DNA of 64,000 nt, taken from NCBI GenBank assembly GCA_047602305.1, contig JASGHO010000001.1:2418001-2482000 (forward strand), given 5' to 3'. The notes under the pieces are model-generated. The model was not told the DNA's origin. It made no database searches and saw nothing but the letters and a program-made list of their open reading frames with translations. The DNA is from Ancrocorticia sp047602305 (GTDB lineage: Bacteria; Actinomycetota; Actinomycetes; Actinomycetales; Actinomycetaceae). Shown here in pieces: positions 17,163 to 25,910 of this stretch (positions are counted from its first letter, which is position 1; each line of letters starts with the position of its first letter). Position numbers and translations under genes: made by a program.

Positions 17163-18219
17163 GTCGCATAAGGAAAATCGCCCCGAGTGCCGTGGCTGTC
17201 ACGATAATCCACAGCAGCCCACCGAGCGCGAGCGGGCGAAGCCCCGCCTTGCGGAACCCTGCCACGTCGGTGGAGAGCCCAATCGCTGCCATGGCGGTAG
17301 AGATGAAGAACATGGCCACCTGCGCGAGCGGGGCCTGGGCGGCATCTGGCACCAGGCCCACCGAGCGCAGCACCGAGGCCAGCAGGAATCCGATGAGGAA
17401 CCACGGGATGAGCTTGAGGGCGCCCATCAGCGAGATGCGGGGCGCTGCTCCGGATCCTTGCGAGCCAGCAGTGGCCTCCAGCGAACCGACCCCCAGCGAA
17501 CCCGCCTCCTTGCGTGCCTCCAGCGCCGCGAGCCCGAGCGAGATCGGGATGATCATAAGGGTGCGCACCAGCTTGACCACCACGGCAAAACTCAACGCCG
17601 CGGAGCCGTAGATTCCGGCGGTCGCCACCACCGACGACGTATCGTTGACGGCCGTCCCCGCGAAGAGCCCGAACTCGTGCTGCGTCAGCCCGAGGGCATG
17701 TCCCAGCCACGGAAAGATGAGGACGGCGAGCACGTTGAAGAGGAAGATCGTCGAGATTGCGTAGGCGATGGCCTCGTTGCGCGCCTTGACCACGGGTGAG
17801 ACCGCGGCGATGGCGGAGGCGCCGCAGATTGCGGTGCCGACGCCAATGAGCACGTTGAGATCGGCATCAATCTTCATCGCGCGCCCGAGCAGCCACGCGG
17901 CCAGCAGGCACACGACGAGCGTGGAGATCATGACCGGGAAGGATTCGACGCCCACCTCCGCGACCTGGCGCAGGGAAAGCTGTGTTCCGAGAACGACGAC
18001 GGCGACCTGCAACACCATCTTGCTGGCGAACTTCAGTCCGGGCGCCCACGAGGCTGGGCGCTTGACGAAGATGGCAATGAGCACACCAATGACGATGGCG
18101 GGCATCGCCGATCCGAGAATTGGAAACAGACGGCCAATCACTGTGGCCACTACCGCGATGGCTATGGCGATTCCAAGGCCCGGTAGGGCGCTGCGAGTGT
18201 TCGATGCCGAATTCTTCAT
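17146..18219 (-). CDS. YeiH/UPF0324-type membrane transporter (putative sulfate exporter)
   Basis: About 357 residues from the ATG at 18219 (an in-frame ATG at 18261 is possible; neither has a strong RBS). Ten or so transmembrane helices with the family motifs MPAIVIGVLIAI, IGVGTAICGASAIAA, GTAVNDTSSVVATAGIYG and VKLVRTLMIIPI. The family (PSE, UPF0324) is annotated as putative sulfate/organosulfonate exporters; substrate uncertain. Confidence 0.85.
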   Translation of the reverse strand: MKNSASNTRSALPGLGIAIAIAVVATVIGRLFPILGSAMPAIVIGVLIAIFVKRPASWAPGLKFASKMVLQVAVVVLGTQLSLRQVAEVGVESFPVMISTLVVCLLAAWLLGRAMKIDADLNVLIGVGTAICGASAIAAVSPVVKARNEAIAYAISTIFLFNVLAVLIFPWLGHALGLTQHEFGLFAGTAVNDTSSVVATAGIYGSAALSFAVVVKLVRTLMIIPISLGLAALEARKEAGSLGVGSLEATAGSQGSGAAPRISLMGALKLIPWFLIGFLLASVLRSVGLVPDAAQAPLAQVAMFFISTAMAAIGLSTDVAGFRKAGLRPLALGGLLWIIVTATALGAIFLMRLSAAA

Positions 18220-18321
18220 ACCTTTAGTCTGCTCTTCGGCCCATCCCGATGCCGAATCCATTCACACAGCGATTCTGGATCTTTGCACACCAAGCTAAGT
18301 CTCACGTTCCAGCCTTTAATG

Positions 18322-18360
18322 CGCGGAGGGCCCGAGATCAATGACCTCGGGCCCTCCGCG
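18322..18360. terminator. Hairpin terminator
   Basis: 15 bp perfect arms CGCGGAGGGCCCGAG and CTCGGGCCCTCCGCG with a 9-base loop, 21 bases past the stop of the DUF3100 gene on the minus strand and also facing the upstream side of the YeiH-type gene. Confidence 0.7.
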
Positions 18361-18380
18361 ATAACCAGTTGTTCTAACCT

Positions 18381-19817
18381 CTACGGGTGCCAGAGACCGA
18401 GGGCGAACTCGGCGATGACTACTGCCATGAGGAAGGATGCGGCGATTGCCACGATGCCAACGGGAATGATCTTCCAGCCGATGCCCTTGAGCATCGGAAG
18501 ATCCTTGCCGAGGGACAGTCCGGCTACTGCCAGCAGCATGGTGATGATGCCCATCTGGTTGAGGCTGCCAACGGCACCGTTGATGACATCAGCCCAGGGG
18601 AACCACTGGGAGCTGAAGTAGGCACCCACGGTGATGACAATGGCGATGCCGGGCACAATGCCCTTCGTCCACTTGGCTCCGTAGATGCTGAATACGGTGA
18701 GCGCGATGAGGATGGCCCAGCCGAACATCATCTGCATGACGTTGAGTGGAATCTCCTGGCCGGTCACGTGGTCAACCGGTGGGCTGGTTACGTGGGCCAC
18801 GATGGCTACGACGGTACCGATGACGAACAGGATGGACAGGGTGACCCACAGTGGGATCTTCACGCCTGAGGAGAGAACCTGCTTGGCCTTCTGGGCGGCG
18901 TCGCCTTCCCCTGTGGTTTCGGCAGTTTTCGATGCTTGGGCGAAATCGGACTTGGTGAGAGCGATGTCCTTCTGACGGGTCAGCTTGCGGTACATCCAGT
19001 CGGCCATCGGGAGCGCAACCCAGATACCCACGTACAGTCCGAGGACGGTGGTGATCAGGTTCGACGTCGCCGCGAAGGCCATCACTTCGTCAGTGAGTTC
19101 TGGATGCCCATTGGAGATGACAGCGGCAGCCGCGCCCATCATGGAGCCTGATCCCACGCCCGAGCCCATGGCCAGGGCAAGCGGGTGAAAGATCCCGAAG
19201 CCCATGGTGACGGAGGTGACCAGGGAGATGATGATAGCGCCGAAGATGGTGCCGAACACGTACATGGAGAGCACGCCCTGGTACTGCGGCGACTGTTGAC
19301 CATAGCGATCCTGGACCATGGCGAAGGAAGCTTCGCGATCGATGGAGAAGGTGGCGCCGATGGTGGCTGGACCCATGCGTAGCGCTACTGCCAGTGGCAA
19401 TGCGAGGAAGAGGGTTCCGAAGAGGTGGCCGACTTCTTGCAGCAGTAGGGCTGCGCCAGCGTCGAACAGTGTCGGGATCTGTGGGCCGATGTTGAAGGAG
19501 AGACGCGCTCCGAAGAGAAGTACTGCAACGGACATCAGCGTGCCCGCGGCCTCCTGGAGTTGCTTGGGCATGGGCTTCCACGGATTACCCGAGACGAAGC
19601 CACCGATGAGGATGGCCCAGATCATCGGCAGGAGCGTGATGGCGACCGTGCCTCCCAGGGGAATATTGACTTCGCCGATGGTTTGGGCCACGACAGCCAC
19701 GGCGAGAAGCAGCCCGGATACGATCCAGAGGCGCTTGTCCGAGAAGGTCATGGTGATGATCGATGGCGGCGAAACGTCAGATGGTTGGGCCTTGCCAACG
19801 GGTGGGGTGGTGCTCAT
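18381..19817 (-). CDS. DUF3100-family integral membrane protein
   Basis: 478 residues from the ATG at 19817 (MSTTPPVGKAQPSD). The frame stays open upstream to 20213 but the extra Arg/His/Pro-rich stretch is the antisense of the M20 gene and not real. Two blocks of transmembrane helices are separated by a charged loop (about residues 280-320, TRQKDIALTKSDFAQASKTA). Motifs include AITLLPMIWAILIGGFVSGN and ALAMGSGVGSGSMMGAAAAV. DUF3100 has no established function; it is often next to M20 amidohydrolases of the AbgB type, as here, suggesting uptake of the amide substrate or export of the product. Confidence 0.8.
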   Translation of the reverse strand: MSTTPPVGKAQPSDVSPPSIITMTFSDKRLWIVSGLLLAVAVVAQTIGEVNIPLGGTVAITLLPMIWAILIGGFVSGNPWKPMPKQLQEAAGTLMSVAVLLFGARLSFNIGPQIPTLFDAGAALLLQEVGHLFGTLFLALPLAVALRMGPATIGATFSIDREASFAMVQDRYGQQSPQYQGVLSMYVFGTIFGAIIISLVTSVTMGFGIFHPLALAMGSGVGSGSMMGAAAAVISNGHPELTDEVMAFAATSNLITTVLGLYVGIWVALPMADWMYRKLTRQKDIALTKSDFAQASKTAETTGEGDAAQKAKQVLSSGVKIPLWVTLSILFVIGTVVAIVAHVTSPPVDHVTGQEIPLNVMQMMFGWAILIALTVFSIYGAKWTKGIVPGIAIVITVGAYFSSQWFPWADVINGAVGSLNQMGIITMLLAVAGLSLGKDLPMLKGIGWKIIPVGIVAIAASFLMAVVIAEFALGLWHP

Positions 19818-19885
19818 GATGGGTCTCTTGTCTCTATTGGTGGTGGAAATCCCGCCAATGGGCGATAGCCCATTGGCGTTATCTC

Positions 19886-21103
19886 TCAGGCTTCGAGGGT
19901 GATTTGAGTTGCGCCAGCGGGGCGGGCAGCCTGAAGGTTCTGGTAGTGCTTGCGTAGCTCGGGGGTGAGAGCGACGTCGAGCGTGGTGAAGGCGAGTGCG
20001 GTGGCGCCGTCGATCGTGGCCTGATCGGCCGCGGGAGTGATGGAGGCACCGGTGAAGTCCCGGGTGTGGGGGACAGCGGTCTCGCCAAGGAAGGCAATCA
20101 GGGGGTGGATGGCGGGAAGGGCCTGGGTGACGTTGCCCATGTCGGTGGAGCCGCCGCCGAGGCCAGATACCTCGATGAGATCGCGGCCCAGACCCGTCAG
20201 GTTCGCATCCCACAGCTCAGCCAGCTGCACATCCGGGTCAACGGGGGCGTAGGCGTTCTCGGTGGACTCCCACTCCCAGGTGCAATCGGTGGCGATGGCC
20301 GCGCCTTCGAAGCACTTGAGGGCACGCTTCTTGACGTCGCGCCAGGTGTCCACTTCGAGGGCGCGGACCTCCATCTGGATCACGGACTTCTCCGCGATGA
20401 TGTTGGTGGCGTGGCCGGACTCCTCGATATAGGCGTTCATGTTGACGCCGGGCACCATGTGCTGACGCAGCAGCCCAATGCCGTTGAGGGCCAGAACAGC
20501 GGCGGAGGTGGCGCTGTGGGCGTTCCACGGGGAGGCGGCAGCGTGCGCGCCGAGGCCATGGAAGGTGACCTTGAAGCGGTCCACAGCGGTGTAGAGCTTG
20601 ATCTTTGCCGAGGTATCGTGGCCGCTCATGCCGTGCACCATCATCGAAATGGCGGAATCTTCCCAGGCGCCCTCGCGCAGCATGGTGCACTTGCCGCCGC
20701 CATGCTCCTCGGCCGGGGTGCCGAGCAGCTTGAGGCGCAGGCCGGACTCCTTGACGAGTGGTGCCAGCGCGATGGCCGCACCCACGCCGATGGTGGCGAT
20801 GACGTTGTGGCCGCAGCCGTGGCCGATGACGGGCAGGGCGTCGTACTCCGAACACAACGCGACGGTCAGGTCGCCGTCGCCAATAATTGCTTCGAAAGCG
20901 GTGTCGCAGCCGTAGACGCCCACCTTGACGTCAAAACCGTAGTCGCGGAGGAAGCTGGCGATGCGCTCGACGGCGCGGTGCTCCTCCCAGGAAATTTCGG
21001 GGTCGGCATGGATGGCGTGGTTGAGTTCGAGAATCGCGTCCTTGTGCTTCTCGAGTTCGTCACGGACAGCTTGCTTTGCTTCAGCGAGGGTCATACCGGA
21101 CAT
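19886..21103 (-). CDS. M20-family metallo-amidohydrolase (AbgB-like)
   Basis: 405 residues. Zinc-binding motifs typical of M20D/AbgB peptidases: ALCSEYDALPVIGHGCGHNV, GTPAEEHGGGKC, and the dimerisation-domain signature VTFHGLGAHAAASPWNAHSA. C-terminal metal ligand region VPHTRDFTGASITP. Family members hydrolyse amide bonds of small substrates such as p-aminobenzoyl-glutamate or N-acyl amino acids. It lies upstream of the DUF3100 gene on the same strand (68 bp), probably one operon. Confidence 0.88.
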   Translation of the reverse strand: MSGMTLAEAKQAVRDELEKHKDAILELNHAIHADPEISWEEHRAVERIASFLRDYGFDVKVGVYGCDTAFEAIIGDGDLTVALCSEYDALPVIGHGCGHNVIATIGVGAAIALAPLVKESGLRLKLLGTPAEEHGGGKCTMLREGAWEDSAISMMVHGMSGHDTSAKIKLYTAVDRFKVTFHGLGAHAAASPWNAHSATSAAVLALNGIGLLRQHMVPGVNMNAYIEESGHATNIIAEKSVIQMEVRALEVDTWRDVKKRALKCFEGAAIATDCTWEWESTENAYAPVDPDVQLAELWDANLTGLGRDLIEVSGLGGGSTDMGNVTQALPAIHPLIAFLGETAVPHTRDFTGASITPAADQATIDGATALAFTTLDVALTPELRKHYQNLQAARPAGATQITLEA

Positions 21104-21578
21104 TGGTTACTTCTTTCTGAATAACTCTTGGGAATGGCGTCAGACTATGCCTCTCGTGTTTCTGACATGCTTCGGTATCACTTAGCGGTCACTAGACTTT
21201 GGATTTTTTCGCTACTATCGGCGCCATTTTGGGACTTCTGGCCCAAAATCGGGGCTCTCGTGGCTCTTGTTGTGGGTCGACGACGGCGTCCCGGTGTGTG
21301 GTTGGTGCCGACGCCCGGCGGGTGGCAGCGCTCGGCGGTGTCGACGACGGCGCCCGGTGCGTGGTTTCGGGGACGCCCGACAGGCGCCCGCAAAGGAGTG
21401 GCGTTTTCCGCAACGTGCGACAGTTTTTCCCACGGAAAATGCGTTACGTGAATCGGAAAACGACACTCCTTTGGAAGGGTAGAGGTGTGGCTCGACCGGT
21501 GTTAGGGAGCGTCATCCGCCGAAACGGCGGTGGGGCACCTCGTTAGAGATGCCCCACCGTAGTGTTCAGCGTTAAGTG
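21104..21578. other. Gene-free region rich in repeats
   Basis: 475 bp. Contains an ATTTTGGG/CCCAAAAT hairpin (21226-21249); two ~30 bp direct repeats starting GTCGACGACGGCG at 21277 and 21341, each carrying the 11-mer CGACGACGGCG; an inverted repeat with 19 bp arms (21392-21410 and 21454-21472, one mismatch); and a terminator-like hairpin at 21528-21559. No coding signal that I trust. Confidence 0.6.
21528..21559 (-). terminator. Terminator of the LEA-like gene
   Basis: 10 bp perfect arms CGGTGGGGCA / TGCCCCACCG, 20 bases after the stop at 21579 on the minus strand. Confidence 0.6.
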
Positions 21579-22550
21579 TTACTTGGTCTTCTTCTCGGCC
21601 GCGTGCTTGGCCTTGCTGGCGGCTTCGGTTGCAGCTTCCTTGACCTCTTCAGCCTTGTCCTCGGCAGCTTCCTTGACGTCCGCAGCCTTCTCCTTGGCTG
21701 CTTCGGCCTTGTCCTCTACCTCGGTCTTGACATCAGCGGCCTTCTCTTCGGCTGCTTCCTTGACCTCTTCGACCTTCTCCTCAACCTTGGCGGCGGCTTC
21801 GGTTGCTGCCTCCTTGACGGTATCGGCAGGCTTGGCGGCCTTGACGTCCTCCCAGTAAGCCTCGGCCCACGGATCCTCGACAGGCTGGCTGCGCTTCCAG
21901 AAGAAGAACACGGCACCGCCGATTGCGCTGAGGATACCCAGGAATGTCAGTGCCTTGCGGCCACGCTTCTTGGGGGCCGGCTTGGCGACAGCCTTGCTAG
22001 CGGACTCGGAGACGGCGAGAGCCTTGGTCTTGATGTCGCCTTCGGTTTCCTTAGCGGCTTCCGCGGCGGCCTGGGCGATGCGCTTGGCCTTGGGGATGTA
22101 CTCGGTGACGACCTTCTCCTTGGCGTCAACAGCCTTCTCCTTGGCATCTTCCACGTGAGGAGTTGCCCACTCCACGCCCTGGTGAGCGAGAACCTGGGCC
22201 TGGTCGGCAAGGTGAGTAGCCTTGACCTGAGCCTGATCGGCGAGCTGGGTGGCCTTCACCTTTGCCTCGTCAACGACGGGGCGAAGCTTCTCGGCAGCAT
22301 CTTCAACGCGAGGGGTGGCCCACTCCTGCGCCTGAGTGGCCAAAACTTCGGCCTTCTTCTGAGCATCCTTGATGACAGGGCGAAGCTTCTCAGCAGCATC
22401 CTCGACGCGGGGGCTGGCCCACTCGATTCCCTGCGAAGCCAGATCCTGCGCCTGAGCTGCCACCTGGGTGGCCAAGGCTGCAGCCTGCTTTCCAGCGGCG
22501 GACGCTTGCTCGCTGGCCTTCTTTGCTGCCCGCTTGTTGTGGCAGTCCAT
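21579..22550 (-). CDS. Single-pass membrane protein with LEA-like amphipathic repeats
   Basis: 323 residues, very rich in Ala, Lys and Glu. The N-terminal ~190 residues contain repeated blocks (WASPRVEDAAEKLRPVI, WATPRVEDAAEKLRPVV, WATPHVEDAKEKAVDA) joined by helical ADQAQVKATHL segments. A basic stretch PKKRGRKA leads into one transmembrane helix LTFLGILSAIGGAVFFFW (about 198-216). The C-terminal ~100 residues are 11-residue KAADVKEAAEDKAEE-type repeats like LEA group 3 or apolipoprotein helices. Strong RBS AGGAGG. Neither function nor family is known to me; a membrane-bound, desiccation/envelope-stress or scaffold role is only a guess. Confidence 0.8.
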   Translation of the reverse strand: MDCHNKRAAKKASEQASAAGKQAAALATQVAAQAQDLASQGIEWASPRVEDAAEKLRPVIKDAQKKAEVLATQAQEWATPRVEDAAEKLRPVVDEAKVKATQLADQAQVKATHLADQAQVLAHQGVEWATPHVEDAKEKAVDAKEKVVTEYIPKAKRIAQAAAEAAKETEGDIKTKALAVSESASKAVAKPAPKKRGRKALTFLGILSAIGGAVFFFWKRSQPVEDPWAEAYWEDVKAAKPADTVKEAATEAAAKVEEKVEEVKEAAEEKAADVKTEVEDKAEAAKEKAADVKEAAEDKAEEVKEAATEAASKAKHAAEKKTK

Positions 22551-22738
22551 ACTGACCTCCTAGGTCTTCTTCCCGGTCACAGCCTGTATGGCTGAAACTC
22601 ATGGGAAAGAACGATAACACCTACTATATTGCCGAGATCACGTCCGGATGTCAGCCTTATCGGCGAAATTTCTTTAACTTACGCGTAGAGCCAACTCCGG
22701 GAGCGCACCTTCTCCCCGGGTATGGAATTATTGACCCC

Positions 22739-23260
22739 ATGGAAGCTATTTTGCATACGAATCACGGTGACATCACCGTGGAACTGTTCCCGAACCACGC
22801 CCCCAAGACGGTCGCCAACTTCGTCGAGCTGGCCACCGGCAAGAGGGAATGGCTCAACCCCACCACCGGTAAGAAGACCACCGATCCGTTGTACGACGGC
22901 GTCATCTTCCACCGCGTCATCTCCAACTTCATGATTCAGGGCGGCGACCCGCTCGGCACCGGAACCGGCGGCCCCGGATACGCGTTCGACGACGAAATCC
23001 ACCCCGAGTTGAACTTCAACGACCCGTACATCCTGGCCATGGCCAACGCTGGCAAGCGTTTCGGCCGCGGAACCAACGGCTCGCAGTTCTTCATCACCGT
23101 GGCCCCCACCCCGTGGCTCATGGGCAAGCACACCGTCTTCGGTAAGGTCACGGACGAGGCGTCGAAGGCCGTCGTCGACGAAATTGGGCTGACCCCCACC
23201 GGCCGCAATGATCGTCCGGTCGAGGACGTCGTCATCAACTCGATCACGGTCACCGAGTAA
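22739..23260 (+). CDS. ppiA: Cyclophilin-type peptidyl-prolyl cis-trans isomerase
   Basis: 173 residues from the ATG at 22739 (MEAILHTNHGDITVELF); the open frame reaches back to 22601 but that part is not cyclophilin. Active-site motifs VIFHRVISNFMIQGGDP and NGSQFFITVAPTPWLMGKHT are present. Cytoplasmic (no signal peptide), 173 residues as usual for actinobacterial PpiA. It opens the conserved ppiA-rhomboid-crgA block, ten bases upstream of the rhomboid gene. Confidence 0.93.
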   Translation: MEAILHTNHGDITVELFPNHAPKTVANFVELATGKREWLNPTTGKKTTDPLYDGVIFHRVISNFMIQGGDPLGTGTGGPGYAFDDEIHPELNFNDPYILAMANAGKRFGRGTNGSQFFITVAPTPWLMGKHTVFGKVTDEASKAVVDEIGLTPTGRNDRPVEDVVINSITVTE

Positions 23261-23270
23261 GGATCCGCGT

Positions 23271-24014
23271 ATGGTTCCCTCGGATGCCGCTCCATACGGA
23301 GTTCCTGATTCGTCAGCGAATCGTGGGCTGAGCGCTCTCCTGGACAGAGCGCGGCAATGGCTGGGAGTGCGGCCGGGCAAGCAGCCTGTCGTCACGCTGA
23401 GCCTGATTGCCATCTGTGTGGCGGTGGCATTTGTGGAACTTTTGACGCAGAAGGTCGTCTCGACCCTCATCTTTGCGCCAATTCTTGGGTACGTTGAGCC
23501 CTATCGATTCCTCGGGTCCACATTCCTGCATGCGGGATTCTGGCATCTGCTTTTCAACATGTATGCCCTGTGGCTGGTGGGATCGATTTTGGAGCCGATC
23601 CTCGGTCGCGTGCGGTTCCTCAGTATCTATGTGTTGTCGGCGGTTGCGGGCAACATCGCGGTCCTGTTGACAGCCGATCCCTCCGGTCAAAGTTGGATTA
23701 GGCCAACAGTGGGCGCCTCTGGCGCGGTCTTTGGCGTGTTTGGGGCGCTGTTTGTTCTCAAGCGGCACTTCGGCTCCGACGCCACCAGCTTGCTGGTGAT
23801 TATCATGGCCAACCTTGCTTTGGGATTCATTCCGGGGATGAATATTTCCTGGCAATCCCACGTGGGCGGGCTGGTCATGGGCGGTGCGCTCATGGCGCTG
23901 ATGTCGGTGGCACGTGAGGGATTGACGAAGCGGCAGCGGTACGCGCGCGACACGCTCGTCATGCTTGTCGCTGCGGGCGCTTTGGTCGGGCTGTATTTCT
24001 GGGGCTACCGGTAG
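23271..24014 (+). CDS. Rhomboid-family intramembrane serine protease
   Basis: 247 residues from the ATG at 23271 with AAGGA eight bases upstream. Six or seven transmembrane helices. The catalytic dyad is visible: Ser150 in GASGAVFG and His197 in WQSHVGGLVMG. The L1 loop FLHAGFWHLLFNMYALWLVG carries the conserved HxxxN. Family members cleave transmembrane substrates. It is probably co-transcribed with ppiA and ends at a perfect 16 bp-arm hairpin. Confidence 0.93.
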   Translation: MVPSDAAPYGVPDSSANRGLSALLDRARQWLGVRPGKQPVVTLSLIAICVAVAFVELLTQKVVSTLIFAPILGYVEPYRFLGSTFLHAGFWHLLFNMYALWLVGSILEPILGRVRFLSIYVLSAVAGNIAVLLTADPSGQSWIRPTVGASGAVFGVFGALFVLKRHFGSDATSLLVIIMANLALGFIPGMNISWQSHVGGLVMGGALMALMSVAREGLTKRQRYARDTLVMLVAAGALVGLYFWGYR

Positions 24015-24064
24015 CTGGGTTGAGGGCTGAGGACCAGCCCGGTCAATGTCGAGGTTCTGAGTAA

Positions 24065-24100
24065 GTGGTGGGTGGTTCGTGTGTACGAACCACCCACCAC
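24065..24100 (+). terminator. Perfect hairpin terminator after the rhomboid gene
   Basis: 16 bp perfect arms GTGGTGGGTGGTTCGT and ACGAACCACCCACCAC around a GTGT loop, followed by GTTTATGT. Confidence 0.75.
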
Positions 24101-24153
24101 GTTTATGTGCACGTCCTATATGTATGGGTGAGAACTTGCCAGTGATGGACCGG

Positions 24154-24427
24154 TTGTCCACTGCGGAAACGATGTTGTCCACGAGAAATCCATATTATCC
24201 ACAGATTTATACACAGACTGTGGAATACTTTGCCCACAGCCGGAGGAAGGGTGTGGACTACGGTTCCCGCACCCACTACCTAACGAGTGCGACTTTTCCT
24301 CGAGTTCTCGAGGAAAAGGCTTGATTTCAACACTCGAGAAAGAATGACATTCATGTAACTATCCACAGAGATACCCACAGCTGTGGATGGGAAAACCTGT
24401 GGATATCTATCGTAGATCGGTGGACAA
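24154..24427. other. Cluster of DnaA-box-like 9-mers (oriC candidate or DnaA-titration site)
   Basis: About a dozen sites related to TTATCCACA/TTGTCCACA in 275 bp. Forward: TTGTCCACT 24154, TTGTCCACG 24175, perfect TTATCCACA 24195, TTATACACA 24207, TTGCCCACA 24230, CTATCCACA 24359, ATACCCACA 24371. Reverse: TATTCCACA 24219, TAGTCCACA 24252, CCATCCACA 24382, ATATCCACA 24398, TTGTCCACC 24419. The central part is AT-rich and there is no gene from 24015 to 24559. DnaA binding and origin activity are inferences; dnaA, dnaN and gyrase genes are not in this window. Confidence 0.6.
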
Positions 24428-24467
24428 CTCCCTGGCTCGAGTGGATTTCCTACCCGGAGATGCACAA

Positions 24468-24495
24468 GGGGGCCGGGTCATCCGACCCGGCCCCC
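24468..24495 (-). terminator. Terminator of crgA
   Basis: 12 bp perfect arms GGGGGCCGGGTC / GACCCGGCCCCC with a 4-base loop, 65 bases past the crgA stop on the minus strand. Confidence 0.7.
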
Positions 24496-24559
24496 TTCGA
24501 GCTCTATTACGCCAGCCTCAAGGCATCCACAATGCCTCGACAGTGGCACTATCGCTAAG

Positions 24560-24865
24560 CTATCTCCACCCCATGGTCATGAGGAAACCAACGAGCATGA
24601 CGCCGAAACCAACAAAAAGGTTTCCATTGCCGAAGCCCGGGATCGGAAGATTGCCGCTGAAGACGTAAGCGAGAACGACGATCACCAGGCCGATGATCAT
24701 CAGCGTCACCATGACCGGAGCCCACCACTTGGGCGAGCGCTTGTCCAAGGGCTCAGCCTTGCGCGGCTTGGCAGTCTTGGCCTGTTCCTGCTCCTCGATG
24801 TGACGCTTCGTACCCTTGGCGGGCGTCGAGGATTTGCTTACCGGACGCTTGTCAGATTCGGGCAT
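24560..24865 (-). CDS. crgA: Cell division protein CrgA
   Basis: 101 residues: a charged cytoplasmic N-terminus, SPKWWAPVMVTLMIIGLVIV (first helix), a short loop with GNLPIPGFGNGN, and a second helix FVGFGVMLVGFLMTMGWR. The architecture and the WW-P and GNGNL...G motifs match CrgA, the actinobacterial septation protein that interacts with FtsZ and FtsI. Located as in other Actinobacteria between ppiA/rhomboid and the trpG-pknB region. Confidence 0.95.
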   Translation of the reverse strand: MPESDKRPVSKSSTPAKGTKRHIEEQEQAKTAKPRKAEPLDKRSPKWWAPVMVTLMIIGLVIVVLAYVFSGNLPIPGFGNGNLFVGFGVMLVGFLMTMGWR

Positions 24866-25056
24866 GTCGGTCCTTCCAAATGATTAACTAGCTTAAGACT
24901 ATACTTTTCCGCTGCAACAGGCGATTCTGTGTGTGCCAGCAAGCATCTTATGTACCGTGTTTTGGAACACCCACCCCGGGTCTCCGAATGTGTGCAGACA
25001 TGAAACACCGCAGCAAGTCCGGCTATCCTGGAAGTCGTTGCCTGAGGAGGTCCCGT

Positions 25057-25815
25057 ATGGCTGATGTGGACGGTCGGTATCACACCGCCACGCCCAACCG
25101 CCCCAAACGTAAGGCGCCGCTGTTCTGGCGCTTCGTCGGCGTCGTCGGCGAATTGTTTATCACAGCTGGTCTCGTCATCGGTCTTTTCGTGGTGTGGCAG
25201 ATCTGGTGGACGGACATCGGCGCGAATCGCGAGCAGGCCGTTGCCATCACCGCCCAGCGCGAGGCGTGGGTGGATCCGGGCCCGCAGGCCGGAACGCCCC
25301 GCACGGATGCTCCGCCTGCCTTCTCGCACACGGACGTGGAGGGCGCCCCACTGGGCATCATGCGTATCCCGCGTTTCGGCCTGGATTACCAGTACCAGAT
25401 CGCCGAGGGGACCTCGCTGGAGAATGTACTGGATTATGGCTCTTTCGGGCACTATCCGGAGACGGCATTCCCGGGCGAGATCGGCAACTTTGCCACCGCC
25501 GCTCATCGCCAAACCTACGGCGCCCCGATGCGGGCAGTCGAGGAGCTCCAGCTCGGCGACTCGATGATCGTCGAAACCGCCGACGCCTACCTCGTCTACA
25601 AGGTCACCGAGTCCTATATCGTGTGGCCGGAGGAATCCGACGTCGTCGCCCCCGTTCCCCGCGATCTTGGCGCGCAACCCGCGCAGCGCCTTCTCACCGT
25701 CACCACCTGCCACCCGCCATTCGTCTCCAACCAGCGCTGGGTCATCCACGCCACATTCGACCACTGGGTCGACCGCAATGACGGCCTGCCCGCTGAACTG
25801 ATCGGCGAGGGGTAA
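25057..25815 (+). CDS. Class E sortase
   Basis: 252 residues from the ATG at 25057 with GAGGAGG seven bases upstream. One N-terminal membrane anchor (FVGVVGELFITAGLVIGLFV) then the sortase barrel. Catalytic residues: His150 in ATAAHRQTYG, Cys218 in LLTVTTCHPP and Arg227 in SNQRWVIHA. Class E enzymes usually recognise LAXTG rather than LPXTG; no substrate with such a tail was found in the window. A small membrane protein and trpG follow on the same strand. Confidence 0.92.
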   Translation: MADVDGRYHTATPNRPKRKAPLFWRFVGVVGELFITAGLVIGLFVVWQIWWTDIGANREQAVAITAQREAWVDPGPQAGTPRTDAPPAFSHTDVEGAPLGIMRIPRFGLDYQYQIAEGTSLENVLDYGSFGHYPETAFPGEIGNFATAAHRQTYGAPMRAVEELQLGDSMIVETADAYLVYKVTESYIVWPEESDVVAPVPRDLGAQPAQRLLTVTTCHPPFVSNQRWVIHATFDHWVDRNDGLPAELIGEG

Positions 25816-25910
25816 GCGATGTTTGATCTAATGCATATAAGAGGTTGTGCCCATGGGTTTGGCCAAGCCCTGTTGGCGGGATCTCTAAGAAAAACGGAGG
25901 AAGGAGCGTC

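Noticed and set aside
19818..20213. N-terminal extension of the DUF3100 frame to 20213
   Set aside because: The extra ~130 residues are Arg/His/Pro rich and overlap the conserved end of the M20 gene; the ATG at 19817 gives the normal family start.
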